Shown: one piece after another, positions 28,314-39,300 of the stretch
Numbering within the stretch: the stretch's first letter is position 1
How the letters are laid out: every line of letters begins with the position of its first letter
Translations under genes and position numbers: made by a program
Origin: Romanomermis culicivorax
Taxonomy: Eukaryota > Nematoda > Enoplea > Mermithida > Mermithidae
Direction of reading: 5' to 3'
Length of the DNA stretch: 64,000 nt
NCBI GenBank assembly: GCA_963922205.1
Contig: CAWUHX010000209.1
Location: 434,001 to 498,000, forward strand
Notes under the pieces: generated by a model
Databases searched by the model: none
What the model was told of the DNA's origin: nothing
Seen by the model: only the letters and a program-made list of their open reading frames with translations

Positions 28314-31300
28314 TACTTCAATTCTAGGTCTAATGATGTAAAAATATCAGTTTGATCTTCAAAACTGACTCTGCTCTCACTGATCAAATTGTCTCCAGTC
28401 AGATCTTACTGGCAATTGTTTTCTGGTAGAATATGCTGCGGACAAAGTTACAATTCAATATAGACCTGAAAAAAGTCACAAATCAGATTACACATGATTT
28501 TCTTAATCTGCTGACTCGATTTAGTAGTGTAATATGCACACAGCAATCATCCTACATGTTAAAGTAATAAGAAGACAAAAGTGAGAGAGACACCCTGTTG
28601 TATGAAAACTGTGGTTTCTACATTAAAAACTACCCTAAATACTTTAGATTTGATGTTGGATCATCAAAACAAAGTTTACGTGTCATGAACGAAGAAAAGT
28701 GCATCATGGTGTTTCAATGGGTATTAGACTACTTGAAATCATAAGCAACCCAAAAAACATGAACTCCATCAATTTTCGAGCAATTTCTATGGATAATACC
28801 TCATTCGAAAGCCCATAAAATTCTAGGTCTAATGATGTAAACATATAAGTTTGATCTTCAAAACTGACTCTGCTATCTCCGATCAAATTGTCTGCAGTCA
28901 GATTTCACCGGCAATTGTTTTCCAGCAGATTATGCTGCCAAATAAGCTCAAATTCAATATAGACCTGAAATAAGTCACGAATCAAATTACACATGATTTT
29001 CTTAATCTGCTGACTGGATTAAGTGGTATAATACGCACACCGCAAGCATCCTACATGTTAAAGTGATTAGAAGACAGAAGTGAGAGAGACACCCTGTTGC
29101 ATGAAAACTGTGGTTTCTGCATTAAAAACTACCCTAAATACTTTAGATTTGACGTTGGATCATCAAAACAAAGTTTATGTATCATGAACGAAGAAAAGTG
29201 CATCTTGGTGTGTCAATGGATATTAGACCACCTGAAATCAAAAGCAACCCGAAAAATATCAACTCGGTCAATTTTGGGGCAATTTCGACAGATAATACTT
29301 CAATTCTAGGTCTAATGATGTAAAAAAATCAGTTTGATCTTCAAAACTGACTCTGCTCTCACTGATCAAATTGTCTCCAGTCAGATCATACTGGCAATTG
29401 TTTTCTGGCAGAATATGCTGCCGAATAAGTTCAAATTCCATATAGACCTGAAATAAATCACGAATCAGATTACACATGATTTTCTTAATCTGCGGACTCG
29501 ATTTAGTGGTATAATATGCACACAGCAAGCATCCTACATGTTAAAGTGATTAGAAGACAGAAGTGAGTGAGACACCCTGTAGCATGAAAACTGTGGTTTC
29601 TACATTAAAAACTACCCTAAATACTCTAGATTTGACGTTGGATCATCAAAACAAAGGTTATGTATCATGAACGAAAGAAAAGTGCATTTTGGTGTTTCAA
29701 TGGGTATTAGACTACTTGAAATCAAAAGCAACCTGAAAAATATCAACTCCGTCAATTTTCGGGCAATTTCTACAGATAATACCTCAATTCTAGGTGTAAT
29801 GATGTAAAAATATCAGTTTGATCTCCAAAACTGACTCTGCTGTCTCCGATCGAATTTTCTGCACTGAGATTTCACTGGCAATTGTATTCTATCAGAATAT
29901 GCTGCTGAATAAGCTCAAATTGAATATAGACCTGAAAAAAGTCACGAATCAGATTACGCATGATTTTCTTAATCTGCCGACTCGATTAAGTATTATAATA
30001 CAAACACAGGAAGCATCCTACATGTTAAAGTGATTAGAGGACAGAAGTGAGTGAGACACCCTGTAGCATGAAAACTGTAGTTTCTACATTAAAAACTACC
30101 CTACATACATTAGATTTGATGTTGGATCATCAAAACAAAGTTTATGTATCATGAAGGAAGAAAAGTGCATCTTGGTGTTTCAATGGGTATTAGACTACTT
30201 GAAATCATAAGCAACCCAAAAAACATGAACTCCATCAATTTTCGAGCAATTTCTATGGATAATACCTCATTCGAAAGCCCATAAAATTCTAGGTCTAATG
30301 ATGTAAACATATAAGTTTGATCTTCAAAACTGACTTTGCTATCTCCGATCAAATTGTCTGCAGTCAGATTTCACTGGCAATTGTTTTCCAGCAGATTATG
30401 CTGCCGAATAAGCTCAAATTCAATATAGACCTGAAATAAGTCACGAATCAGATTACACATGATTTTCTTAATCTGCTGACTGGATTTAGTGGTATAATAC
30501 GCACACCGCAAGCATCCTACATGTTAAAGTGATTAGAAGACAGAAGTGAGAGAGACACCCTGTTGCATGAAAACTGTGGTTTCTACATTAAAAACTACCC
30601 TAAATACTTTAGATTTGACGTTGGATCATCAAAACAAAGTTTATGTATCATGAACAAAGAAAAGTGCATTTTGGTGTTTCAATGGGTATTAGACTACTTG
30701 AAATCAAAAGCAACCTGAAAAATATCAACTCCATCAATTTTCGGGCAATTTCTACAGATAATACCTCAATTCTAGGTGTAATGATGTAAAAATATCAGTT
30801 TGATCTCCAAAACTGACTCTGCTGTCTCAGATCGAATTTTCTGCACTGAGATTTCACTGGCAATTGTATTCTATCAGAATATGCTGCTGAATAAGCTCAA
30901 ATTGAATATAGACCTGAAAAAAGTCATGAATCAGATTACGCATGATTTTCTTAATCTGCCGACTCGATTAAGTATTATAATAGGCACACAGCAAGCATCC
31001 TACATGTTAAAGTGATTAGAAGACAGAAGTGAGTGAGACACCCTGTAGCATGAAAACTGTGGTTTCTACATTAAAAACTACCCTACATACTTTAGATTTG
31101 ATGTTGGATCATCAAAACAAAGTTTATGTATCATGAACGAAGAAAAGTGCATTTTGGTGTTTCAATGGGTATTAGACTACTTGAAATCAAAAGCAACCTG
31201 AAAAATATCAACTCCGTCAATTTTCGGGCAATTTCTACAGATAATACCTCAATTCTAGGTGTAATGATGTAAAAATATCAGTGTGATCTCCAAAACTGAC

Positions 31301-31362
31301 TCTGCTGTCTCGGATCGAATTTTCTGCACTGAGATTTCACTGGCAATTGTATTCTATCAGAA
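28314..31362. repeat. Diverged subfamily of the satellite, left of the retrotransposon
   Basis: From about 28.3 kb the units still align with the 499-bp satellite but carry many substitutions. Examples are TTAGACTACTTGAAATC for TTAGACCACTTGAATTC, GTTGGATCATC for GTTAGATCATC, and CATCCTACATGTT for CACCCTACACGTT. Many units are about 483 bp because they lack roughly 16 bp around AAAGCCCATGAAAT, giving CTTCAATTCTAGGTC. About six units are present, and the last one is cut at 31362 by the LTR element. Confidence 0.93.
31359..31362. repeat. Target-site duplication AGAA, left copy
   Basis: The four bases directly before the left LTR are AGAA, and the four directly after the right LTR (47613-47616) are also AGAA. 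Joining the flanks restores the satellite string CAGAATATGCTGC. A 4-bp duplication fits Ty3/gypsy-type integration. Confidence 0.85.
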
Positions 31363-32169
31363 TGTCACATATTGCGCCATCCATGTCACGTGTATGACAT
31401 GTGGATTTGGAAGAGCTGGGGAGGTTTGGGTATCTCATCAGGTGATACCGTGTTTTAGACGTCACATTGATGGTGAACCATATCAGATTGATCCTATTAC
31501 AGTGAGTAATAGGCTGTGACTCCTGATGGATACTGGCATTTTCCCCAGGATTCCCTAAATGGCGTTGGGGCCTAACCTGGCAATTGGTGGCTATAGAGAG
31601 GTCTATAGTGGGTTCTCTGGAGTTGTCCTTGGGGTCGTGCTGTAGGGTAATGGACAACGCTGCCAGGCTAGGTGCGACAATCCCCGAGTCCTACTCAGTG
31701 AGAGTGGGGACAGGGTCACCCGTAAAATGACCTAAATTATGGGACCCGATTGTGAACCAGACGGCCCCTTTTAGCCCGAACCTGAGAGGTGGAGGCCCTA
31801 CTTATCTGTGGAGACCTTGGGAAACCGACTCAGGAAGGATTTCCCAACAAATAACCCACAAATAACAATAATCCCCTGAGAAGACTCACCTAGTCCTGTT
31901 TCTCAAGCGATTACGACGCAACGGGCGGCGGGTCCCTGGATGCTTTCGGTCTTCTGGCACTGGGAGCGAGGGGTACGATCCTCAAACGTCCTAGGCGGCG
32001 AGTGGCGGCGAGCGGCGGCGAGCGGCTGCGAGCGGGAGGGAGCGGGAGCGAGCGGGAGGCGAAACTCCAACGTTTAATGCACGAACCGGGGCGGTCGGAC
32101 ACCTGGCACTGATGGGCAGCGGGGTACTGTAGACGATAAGCGGCGGACGCAGTGAACACGGGTAAATTT

Positions 32170-32177
32170 ATGCAAAT
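32170..32177 (+). promoter_or_regulatory. Octamer motif ATGCAAAT in the LTR (first of two)
   Basis: A perfect ATGCAAAT, the classical POU-domain octamer, lies at 32170-32177. A second lies at 32222-32229, each within a TTATGCAAATTT context between copies of GGCGGCGGACGC. The same pair occurs in the right LTR at 46949-46956 and 47001-47008. Binding by a POU factor is an inference; two perfect copies in similar context argue against pure chance but do not prove use. Confidence 0.4.
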
Positions 32178-32182
32178 TTATT
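32177..32182 (-). promoter_or_regulatory. Candidate polyadenylation signal AATAAA of the element
   Basis: On the sense (minus) strand this reads AATAAA, about 650 bases into the LTR. A TATA-like TATATTTT lies on the same strand at 32698-32691, about 510 bases upstream. If both are used, U3 would be about 150 bp, R about 500 bp and U5 about 800 bp. This division is only inferred from motif positions. The right LTR has the same motifs at 46956-46961 and 47470-47477. Confidence 0.35.
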
Positions 32183-32307
32183 GATAGTAAGGCGGCGGAC
32201 GCACAGGTGTATAATAAAATTATGCAAATTTGACGAGAAGGCGGCGGACGCGGAGTGACAACTGGACGAAAGCTTGGTGAACCCAAGAATGAGCGAAAAA
32301 CTAAAGA

Positions 32308-32331
32308 AACATGTCCTTTTAAGGACATGTT
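32308..32331. other. Perfect 11-bp-arm hairpin in the LTR
   Basis: AACATGTCCTT and its exact reverse complement AAGGACATGTT are separated by only two bases. The copy in the right LTR is at 47087-47110. Two more perfect 6-bp stems lie nearby at 32558-32573 (GGTGCG/CGCACC) and 32586-32600 (GTGCTC/GAGCAC). They could be RNA structures of the LTR transcript, such as packaging or dimerisation elements, or protein-binding palindromes. The sequence alone does not decide. Confidence 0.6.
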
Positions 32332-32833
32332 TGGCTACAGCTGCAGCTTGGGCGGAGTTTCTCGGCGCTCAAGCTAACTTCTGCAGCTAGACGCGATGCA
32401 GAAGATGCCTATGAGCACATAGACATTTTTTCATTCACATGCGTTTAGCACTGAGGCCGGCTGCAGTGCCTATGCTAAGCATATGAACGTCTTTAGCTAA
32501 AACTTCTTAGCTAGTCGTTTTGCGTAACAAAAACGACGCTAATTTTTGATGATAAGAGGTGCGTGAGCGCACCAAAAATAGCCATGTGCTCGTGGAGCAC
32601 GACTGGCGGAAGTTTTTAGCTAAAGGGCCTACTGTAGCCCGCGTTTGTAAAGAAATAAAAATACAACAAAACGAAACATAGAAATGCATAAAAATATAAA
32701 AACGAACGTAAAATGCATGTGTAAAAATGAAATAAACAAAAGCATGATCGGGTAATAAACAAAACATGAAAAATAACAAAATGTCGGCATGATCGGGATC
32801 ACGTGACGTTGGAGAATTGAGCGGCACGTGACA

Positions 32834-33352
32834 CGGCGGTCCTTCGAAAAAGGGCGTCCTCGTCCTTGCAGTGGTCAGTAGTGAGGTTTTATGCGGCGTG
32901 TCCGTGGTCGTAGGTCATTCCAAGGTGTGACGGCGAGAGTGGTCGAATAGGTCCGTTGGGTTGTCGGTGGATGAGGCCTTCTTTGATCGTAATTCGTTCG
33001 GTGGTATGGTGACCGGAGGTTGTTGATGCGTGGAGTTGCCGACATTGAATATCCTGTGCGAAGGTCTGGAACACAGAAAAGAAAAAATTTTCAGGGCAAG
33101 ATGTAGGCTATCGCAGAGGATGCGCCCAGTGAGGTACAGATTGTCGGGCTATCGCAGAGGATGCACCCTGAGAGGTGTAGGCTATCGCGTGAGGATGCGC
33201 CTAAGGCGTGACGCTTAGGTTGCTGAACGCTCTCTTCTATCCACTAAGATCCAGCATGGACAAGAGTGGATACTTCGTGAGGGGCACGGCGGTCCTTCGA
33301 AAAAGGACGTCCTCGTCCGTAAGCGGGGACAATGAAGAGAGTGCATCCTGAG
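32834..33352 (-). other. 3' untranslated region of the retrotransposon, with polypurine-tract region and direct repeats
   Basis: This stretch lies between the stop of the polyprotein and the 3' LTR. Next to the LTR the sense strand is only moderately purine-rich (GGACGAGGAC before CCTTTTTCGAAGGACCGCCG), so I cannot point to a classic polypurine tract. The 34 bases at 32832-32865, which include the last two LTR bases, recur at 33285-33318 with one mismatch. Three copies of a GGCTATCGC..GAGGATGC motif lie at about 33106, 33147 and 33180. No coding region is recognisable. Confidence 0.6.
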
Positions 33353-36300
33353 TTACGGGTCGGGGACCTCTGCATCAAGATGTGGGTCAATCAGATTCGG
33401 TGTAAAGTCCCGGCTTATTGATGGATACAATAAGGGTGCCGAATCCGTTGCCTGTGAAGTGGGAGGTGTATCCTCTGCTTCACTTGGTTGTTCAGGGGAC
33501 ACGTAAAGTCGAAGCTGGTTGACATGTACAGTGTCTTCCTGATCCATCTCGAGACGAAGTGTGACATTGGGATATGCCACACTTGTTACAAGGTAGGGTC
33601 CATCGTAGATGGGCAGCAATTTAGGAGTGAGTCCACGTTTGCTGGAGGTGCGCAGTTTGAGCACCTGGTCCCCTACTTTGTACGAGACATCATGTGCCCT
33701 CCGGTCGTACGACCGTGCATAGGCTTCCTGTGCTTTCTCAATCCGACTCTGGATTAAGGTTAACGCATTCGTGAAATGACGTTTGACCTCCATATCATAT
33801 GAGGAAACATTAATGATATGGGCCGGAGGGTTGAATGAGAGCGCGGCGTCAACAGGGAGCATGGGTGTGCGACCGTACATGAGTTCAAAGGGCGAGTACC
33901 CTGTTGACTCATTCATGCTGATATTGACGGCAAACACAGCGTATGGTAGGTGTTCATCCCAATCAGTATGTCCTTGATGAACATACATACGTAGCCGTGT
34001 GGCTAGCGTCTGATTAGCTCTTTCCACTTCGCCGTTGGTCATCGGGTGATAGGCGGTAGAGTGGATTTTCTTCGTCGCGCAGATCGCAGTGATTTCAGTC
34101 ATCAGTTTTGATGTGAAATCAGTGCCACGATCTGACTGAAGGATCTGCGGTGCCCCGTGCCGGCAGACAATTTGCGTTACAAACAGCCGGGCTATGGTGT
34201 TCGCAGTAATGTCCGGAGTGGCGAAAGCCTCGACCCATTTCGTAAAGTAGTCGATAAAGACTACGATGAAACGGTTGCCAGCTTCGCTAGTGGTCATTGG
34301 TCCCATGCAGTCGACACCTACCCGGTGAAACGGTCCCGTGATGGTGATAGGTTTCAGGGTCGCAGTGGTTTTCTGTCGAGCGGGCTTATTCCGTTGGCAA
34401 AGATCACACCGCTGACAGAAGGACTTGACATCCCGACTGAGGGAGGGCCAGTGGTATCTGCGAGCAATGAGCCGCGCAGTACGTTTAGCACCGAAATGTC
34501 CAGCTAAGATGTCATCGTGATGGGCCCGGATAATGGTAGTAACCATGGATCTGGGTATGACGATCTTATTGGACTCGCCTGTCCATTTCTGAAGGACGTT
34601 ATCCAACAGATGGTAGCCTCGCACATCATTCTGGTCGCCCAGAGGCTTAAGAGAGCGAATGATGTCGGCTAATTCCGGATCCTCCAGCTGAGCAGCGAAA
34701 AGGTCGGGGTGCTGCGCACCGACGGATATCTCGGCATAAGACTCTGATCGTACCGGGCGCTCCGCGCCAACAGTGATCGGTGCTGAATTACTTGAACGCG
34801 CCAGGTGCTGCACACCATCGGTCAAGGTCTTTGATCTCGCCAGGTGCTGCGCACCATCGGTGATCATCATAACGTGCCCCTCAGGTCTGTAAAGGGGAGT
34901 ATCATCAATACTCTGACCGGTGAGGGAGTTAGGATCCGGCAGGCGTGATAATGCGTCAGCATTACCATTAGACTGACCTTTTCGCGGCCGAATTGTCAGT
35001 TTGAATTCGGCGAGCGCGAGTCCCCACCGAGCGATCCGAGCAGAGGGGTTAGGCTTCTCCAACACTGCTTTGACCGCGGTATGGTCAGTCTGAACGACCA
35101 CCTCGTGCTGGAAGAGGTATGGTCGAAAGTGCTTGACGAAATGGACAACAGCGAGAGTCTCCAGTTCTGTAATGGAGTAGTTCTTCTCGGCCGCTGTTAA
35201 CCCTCGGCTGGCGTACGCGACAGGATGGTCGTATCCATTTTCGTCTAACTGGCTAAGAACCGCTCCTATCCCCGAAATACTCGCATCAGTTTGAAGGATA
35301 AAGGATTTCGAAAAGTCCGGATGGCGCAGGATAGGAGGGTTGGTCAGCAGGCGGCGGAGTTCATCGAACGCCTCCTGCTGAGGTTTTGACCACTGGAAAG
35401 TAGTTTCCTTCCGTAAGAGCTTGGTTAGTGGCTCGCTGAGCCGGGCACAACCAGGGATGAAACGCCTGTAGTAAGACACGAGGCCTAGGAAGGACTTGAT
35501 GTCTTTGGCGTTTTGTGGAATGGGTAGGTTTTGGACGGCGGCCAGCTTGGCTTGGTCAGGTTCTAGGCCGCTCTGTGAGATGCGATAGCCCAGGTACTCT
35601 ACCTCCGAGTGCGAAAATTTGCACTTGCTCAGTCTGAGCTTCATTCCACCCCGGCGAAGACGGGCGAACACATCTGCCAGGCGCTCAAGCATTTGGGTGT
35701 GAGAGTTCCCGAACACCAAAATGTCGTCGAGATAAGTCAGAACCGTGCGCCATTGGATTCCAGTAAGGAGGAGGTCCATAAGGCGTTGAAATGTCCCTGG
35801 CGCGTTGCATAAACCGAAAGGCAAATAATTGAATTCGAATAATCCAATAGGCGTATTAAAAGCCGTCTTTTCCTTATCGGCCTCGGCAATCGGGATTGAC
35901 CAATAAGCGTTAGCCTGGTCAAGGGTAGTGAAATACTTCATACCCTTGAGTGTGTCGAGGATGTCATCTATCCGTGGGAGAGGGTAGACATCCTTTTTCG
36001 TGACCTCGTTAAGACCACGAAAGTCAACACACATACGGTGAGAACCGTTTTTCTTGCGCACCAGGACAGTATTAGTAGCCCACGGAGACGTGCTGGGCCG
36101 AATAATACCTTTCTCCTGGAGTGCCTTGACCTCCTGCATGATGAGATCCTTTTCCTTAGGTGAGGACCGGTAAGGAAAACGGCGGACTGGGCGGGCATCA
36201 CCCGTGCTGATTTCGTGCTGGACGAGATCAGTGGAACCTGTGTCCTTTTCATCAAGAGCGTAAAGGTCGGTGTATGCAACCAGCAGGTCGAGTAAGGCTG

Positions 36301-39300
36301 CCCGGTCCCGAGGGGAGATGTCCGGTGAGATTACAGCATTGGCCTCGACCCACTGACGATCGAGGACGGTGTCTGAGTCGACCGGTGATTCCCGTGAGGG
36401 CTCACAATGCATTTGCACATGACCGATGGTCGTGTGTGGGTAGAGAACCACGGAATGAGTACTCGGGTTGACTACCTGAAGCGGTATGTGGCCGTTGGTC
36501 ACGGTACTGACGCTTCCAGCAAAATATACGTGTCGTTGAGACCCGGTGAGGTGCTTCGGAAAGAAGGCCACCTCAGGCACGTTCGTATAGATTGGTGGGA
36601 CAGGGACAGTGAATCGTGTCAGTGAGCGAGGCTCTAGAATCACCAAGTCCTTCAGGGGCAAAGCGCCGCGGGCAGAAGGTGGGCTGTGGATGAGACCGTC
36701 ACAGGGGATTCTACTCTCTTTGAACTGGAGGAAAGATTTCTCCCAGTTCAAACTGACACAATTGAACCGGCCGAGGAAGTTGGTTCCTAGGACCAGTTCA
36801 GCTGAACAGTTCTCCTGTATTTGGACCTGAATCCGTTCAGAGACATCAGCCACTGTAACTGTGATGTAGGCTGCTCCTAGCAGTGGGATCGGGGACCCGT
36901 TGGCTGCGATAGGGCGTGCCCTGGTTGGTGATAGTGACAAGTTGGGCAGCTGGGCCGCTAACTTGTGGTCCAAGAGTGAGAAAACAGCTCCTGTGTCGAC
37001 CAGTGCCTTGGCTTCTACCCAGTTGTTGAGGAGAACTTTGATATGGGGTGTCCGAATATCATTTGGGTAAAAAGCCGTGACCACATGACCGGAATCAGGT
37101 GTGGTGGCACCACTAACAGGTTTGGTCTTACCGGACCGCTTTGGAATCGGCAGTCCCGTACGACGTAGGAGGCCTACTAGAGCGTATCCGACGGAGGGTT
37201 CCGGGTCATTCAGAAGGGTGGACTCATCCTGTACCGTTAGTATGTGGTCTGAGTGATCCTTCGGACTCTGAGTAGCTCCTAGTGATTCAACCTCGGTGTC
37301 CGATAGCGGAGGCGCGTTTGGCACGGGTGATGTCGGAGCATCTGAATCACTGGGCTCACGGTATCGGCCCTTCTCTAGCGTAACTGGAGAGGTTCCAGGC
37401 GGAGGTCGAGGGCAACCTGACCCGTGCAAGGTCGACAGATGACGACTTGCCCGTCTAGAAGAGGCCCGGGATCCCCTAGTTGACCCACGTGATGAAGCAA
37501 CTGAGGAGGCCCGTGAGTGTGGCCGAGAGATGGACGAAGCCCTGGACCGCGATCGTGATCCCGACCTGTGTGAGTTTCGCGAGAGAGCACGGGTGTTCTC
37601 CCACCAGGGGTCGATCTGGTCAATCTCCGGCGTGGTCAGCAGGAGGGGTAATTCTACCGCGTCCAGCCGACAAACATTACGTTGGTAGTCAAACATAATG
37701 TTCTTGAACTGTTCTAAGAAGTCCAGTCCGAGTATGAGGTCAACAGGTGCCCAGAAGGGAGACGTAGTCTTGCACACATGGAGATGTACATCGATCCGTG
37801 TGTTCGGCTGGCGGTTTCCGGGCAACATGATTTCATATGGTCCCGACAGGATGGTATGAACGGCTTTACCATTGATGCTCATCAATGGGTTAAAGTCGTG
37901 ATGTTGCTGGAACGCCATGACCGCCTTCGGACTTTCTTTAGCCAAGGCCTTATGAAGGCGTTGGCTAATGATAGTGCGTGGGCAACCCGTGTCAAGGAAA
38001 GCAGGAGTTTCCTTGGTGTCCAGCAGCACGACAAAGCACGGTGTGATTCGGTCAAGCTGGGAGGGTACATCGTTTTGCACGTAGTGAAAACCGATCCAGC
38101 GTTGGACTTTGCGGTAAAGACCCAACGGGGAGAAACGGCTAACAAACCTGACCTGTTTGCTCCGCAGACGGTAGCTGAGATAATAAGATACACCAAGATA
38201 GGCAAGGTATCCGGCACCGATCAGCACTGTCAGGGTAATTAGGATGTTAAAGATCAACTGGACCGGCCCGCTCAGGACAGCATGCAAGCCCTGGGCGAGG
38301 GTGTGCTCTTGACCCGTAATAACATGGTTTGCTGCCAAACCGACACCTTCCAGAGAGGCCTTGATGTCGGTTCCTACCCCTGCAAAGGCCTGGTAGATGG
38401 CGTCTGGTTGCAGGGATAGACCAGCGGTGAAGTTCACCAGCCGGTTGAGTACCGCTTCAATTTGCTCAGTCTTGTAAACGTACTGTTTAAAGAAGGCAAA
38501 GTTTGAAGGGGTCATCGCCAACTGGTCATGGAAGAGCGCTGGTGCCTCAAAGTGAGTGATGTTGAAGCGCTGCTTCCAGAAGAGTTCCAGTGGGATGTGG
38601 CTCACATGGACCGCGCCAGACTCAGTAAACCAGCCCGAGCGATTTCGGAAAATCCCCGTAAAGTGGTGATGACACGGCACAATTGGGCTTGATTTAATGA
38701 GATCCGGACCACCGGGGGTGGCGAAGTAGATGGTGCCGCCAACCTGCACAGGTAAGTACTTGTAGCAAACGTTCCCCACCCGGTACGAATGGTAAACGTA
38801 GGTGGCGTTGACCTTCTGACACGGCCATATTGTCAGCGCATCGCCTGTGAATTCCGCCGTCAGGTCATTCCTCTGGAGGAATGCCCGGGCACCCAGGGTA
38901 GGGTCGAAGCGAAGCAACTGCCAAGTCAGATCAAGATAGCGTTGAGCGTGAGAGCAAAGCTCAAGCCACGTGAACCGGAAACCGTTAATTTCCGACTCCT
39001 TGATCTGCTGAGCCAGATAGTTCAGCTTGGCATTGACAGGATCGGGACGGCTGTCCGTTGCCACTCTGAACATGTTTTGGGTCAAATTGTATCTCCCGTG
39101 GATGCGAAGGAGAAGACCCTGATCCGTCCGGACTGTGGTGGAACGTAGTTCTGGGCACAGTTGGAAGACACGGGAGTTTCCCGGGATCTTGAGGGCAACC
39201 TGCAGATCATCGATGATGACGTGGTTCCCTGACATGGACGCAGTGTAATTTCCCTTGGGGTGATAATGACACCGCGCCGTGAAGTTTTGTGCAGGCCAGA

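Larger units (their letters stand above)
31363..32833 (-). repeat. 3' LTR (left copy)
   Basis: This 1471-bp copy is repeated at 46142-47612 with a constant offset of 14779 bp, and I see no differences. It starts TGTCACATAT and ends ACGTGACA, so both ends carry the TG...CA rule inside a 6-bp inverted repeat. It contains a GC-rich segment of GGCGA and GCGGGAG short repeats (about 31995-32060), three copies of GGCGGCGGACGC with two octamer motifs between them, and several perfect hairpins. The minus strand is the sense strand of the element, so U3 lies at the 32833 side. Confidence 0.95.

Noticed and set aside
1874..31362. CRISPR array
   Set aside because: The repeats are 499 bp, contiguous and without unique spacers, in a eukaryotic sequence with introns.
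31911..32827. Small minus-strand ORFs inside the LTRs
   Set aside because: They occur identically in both LTRs, contain no recognisable domain and are explained by GC-rich repeats.
32834..32870. Classic polypurine tract next to the 3' LTR
   Set aside because: The sense strand is interrupted by pyrimidines (CCC TTTTTC) directly before the LTR, so I cannot define a normal tract.
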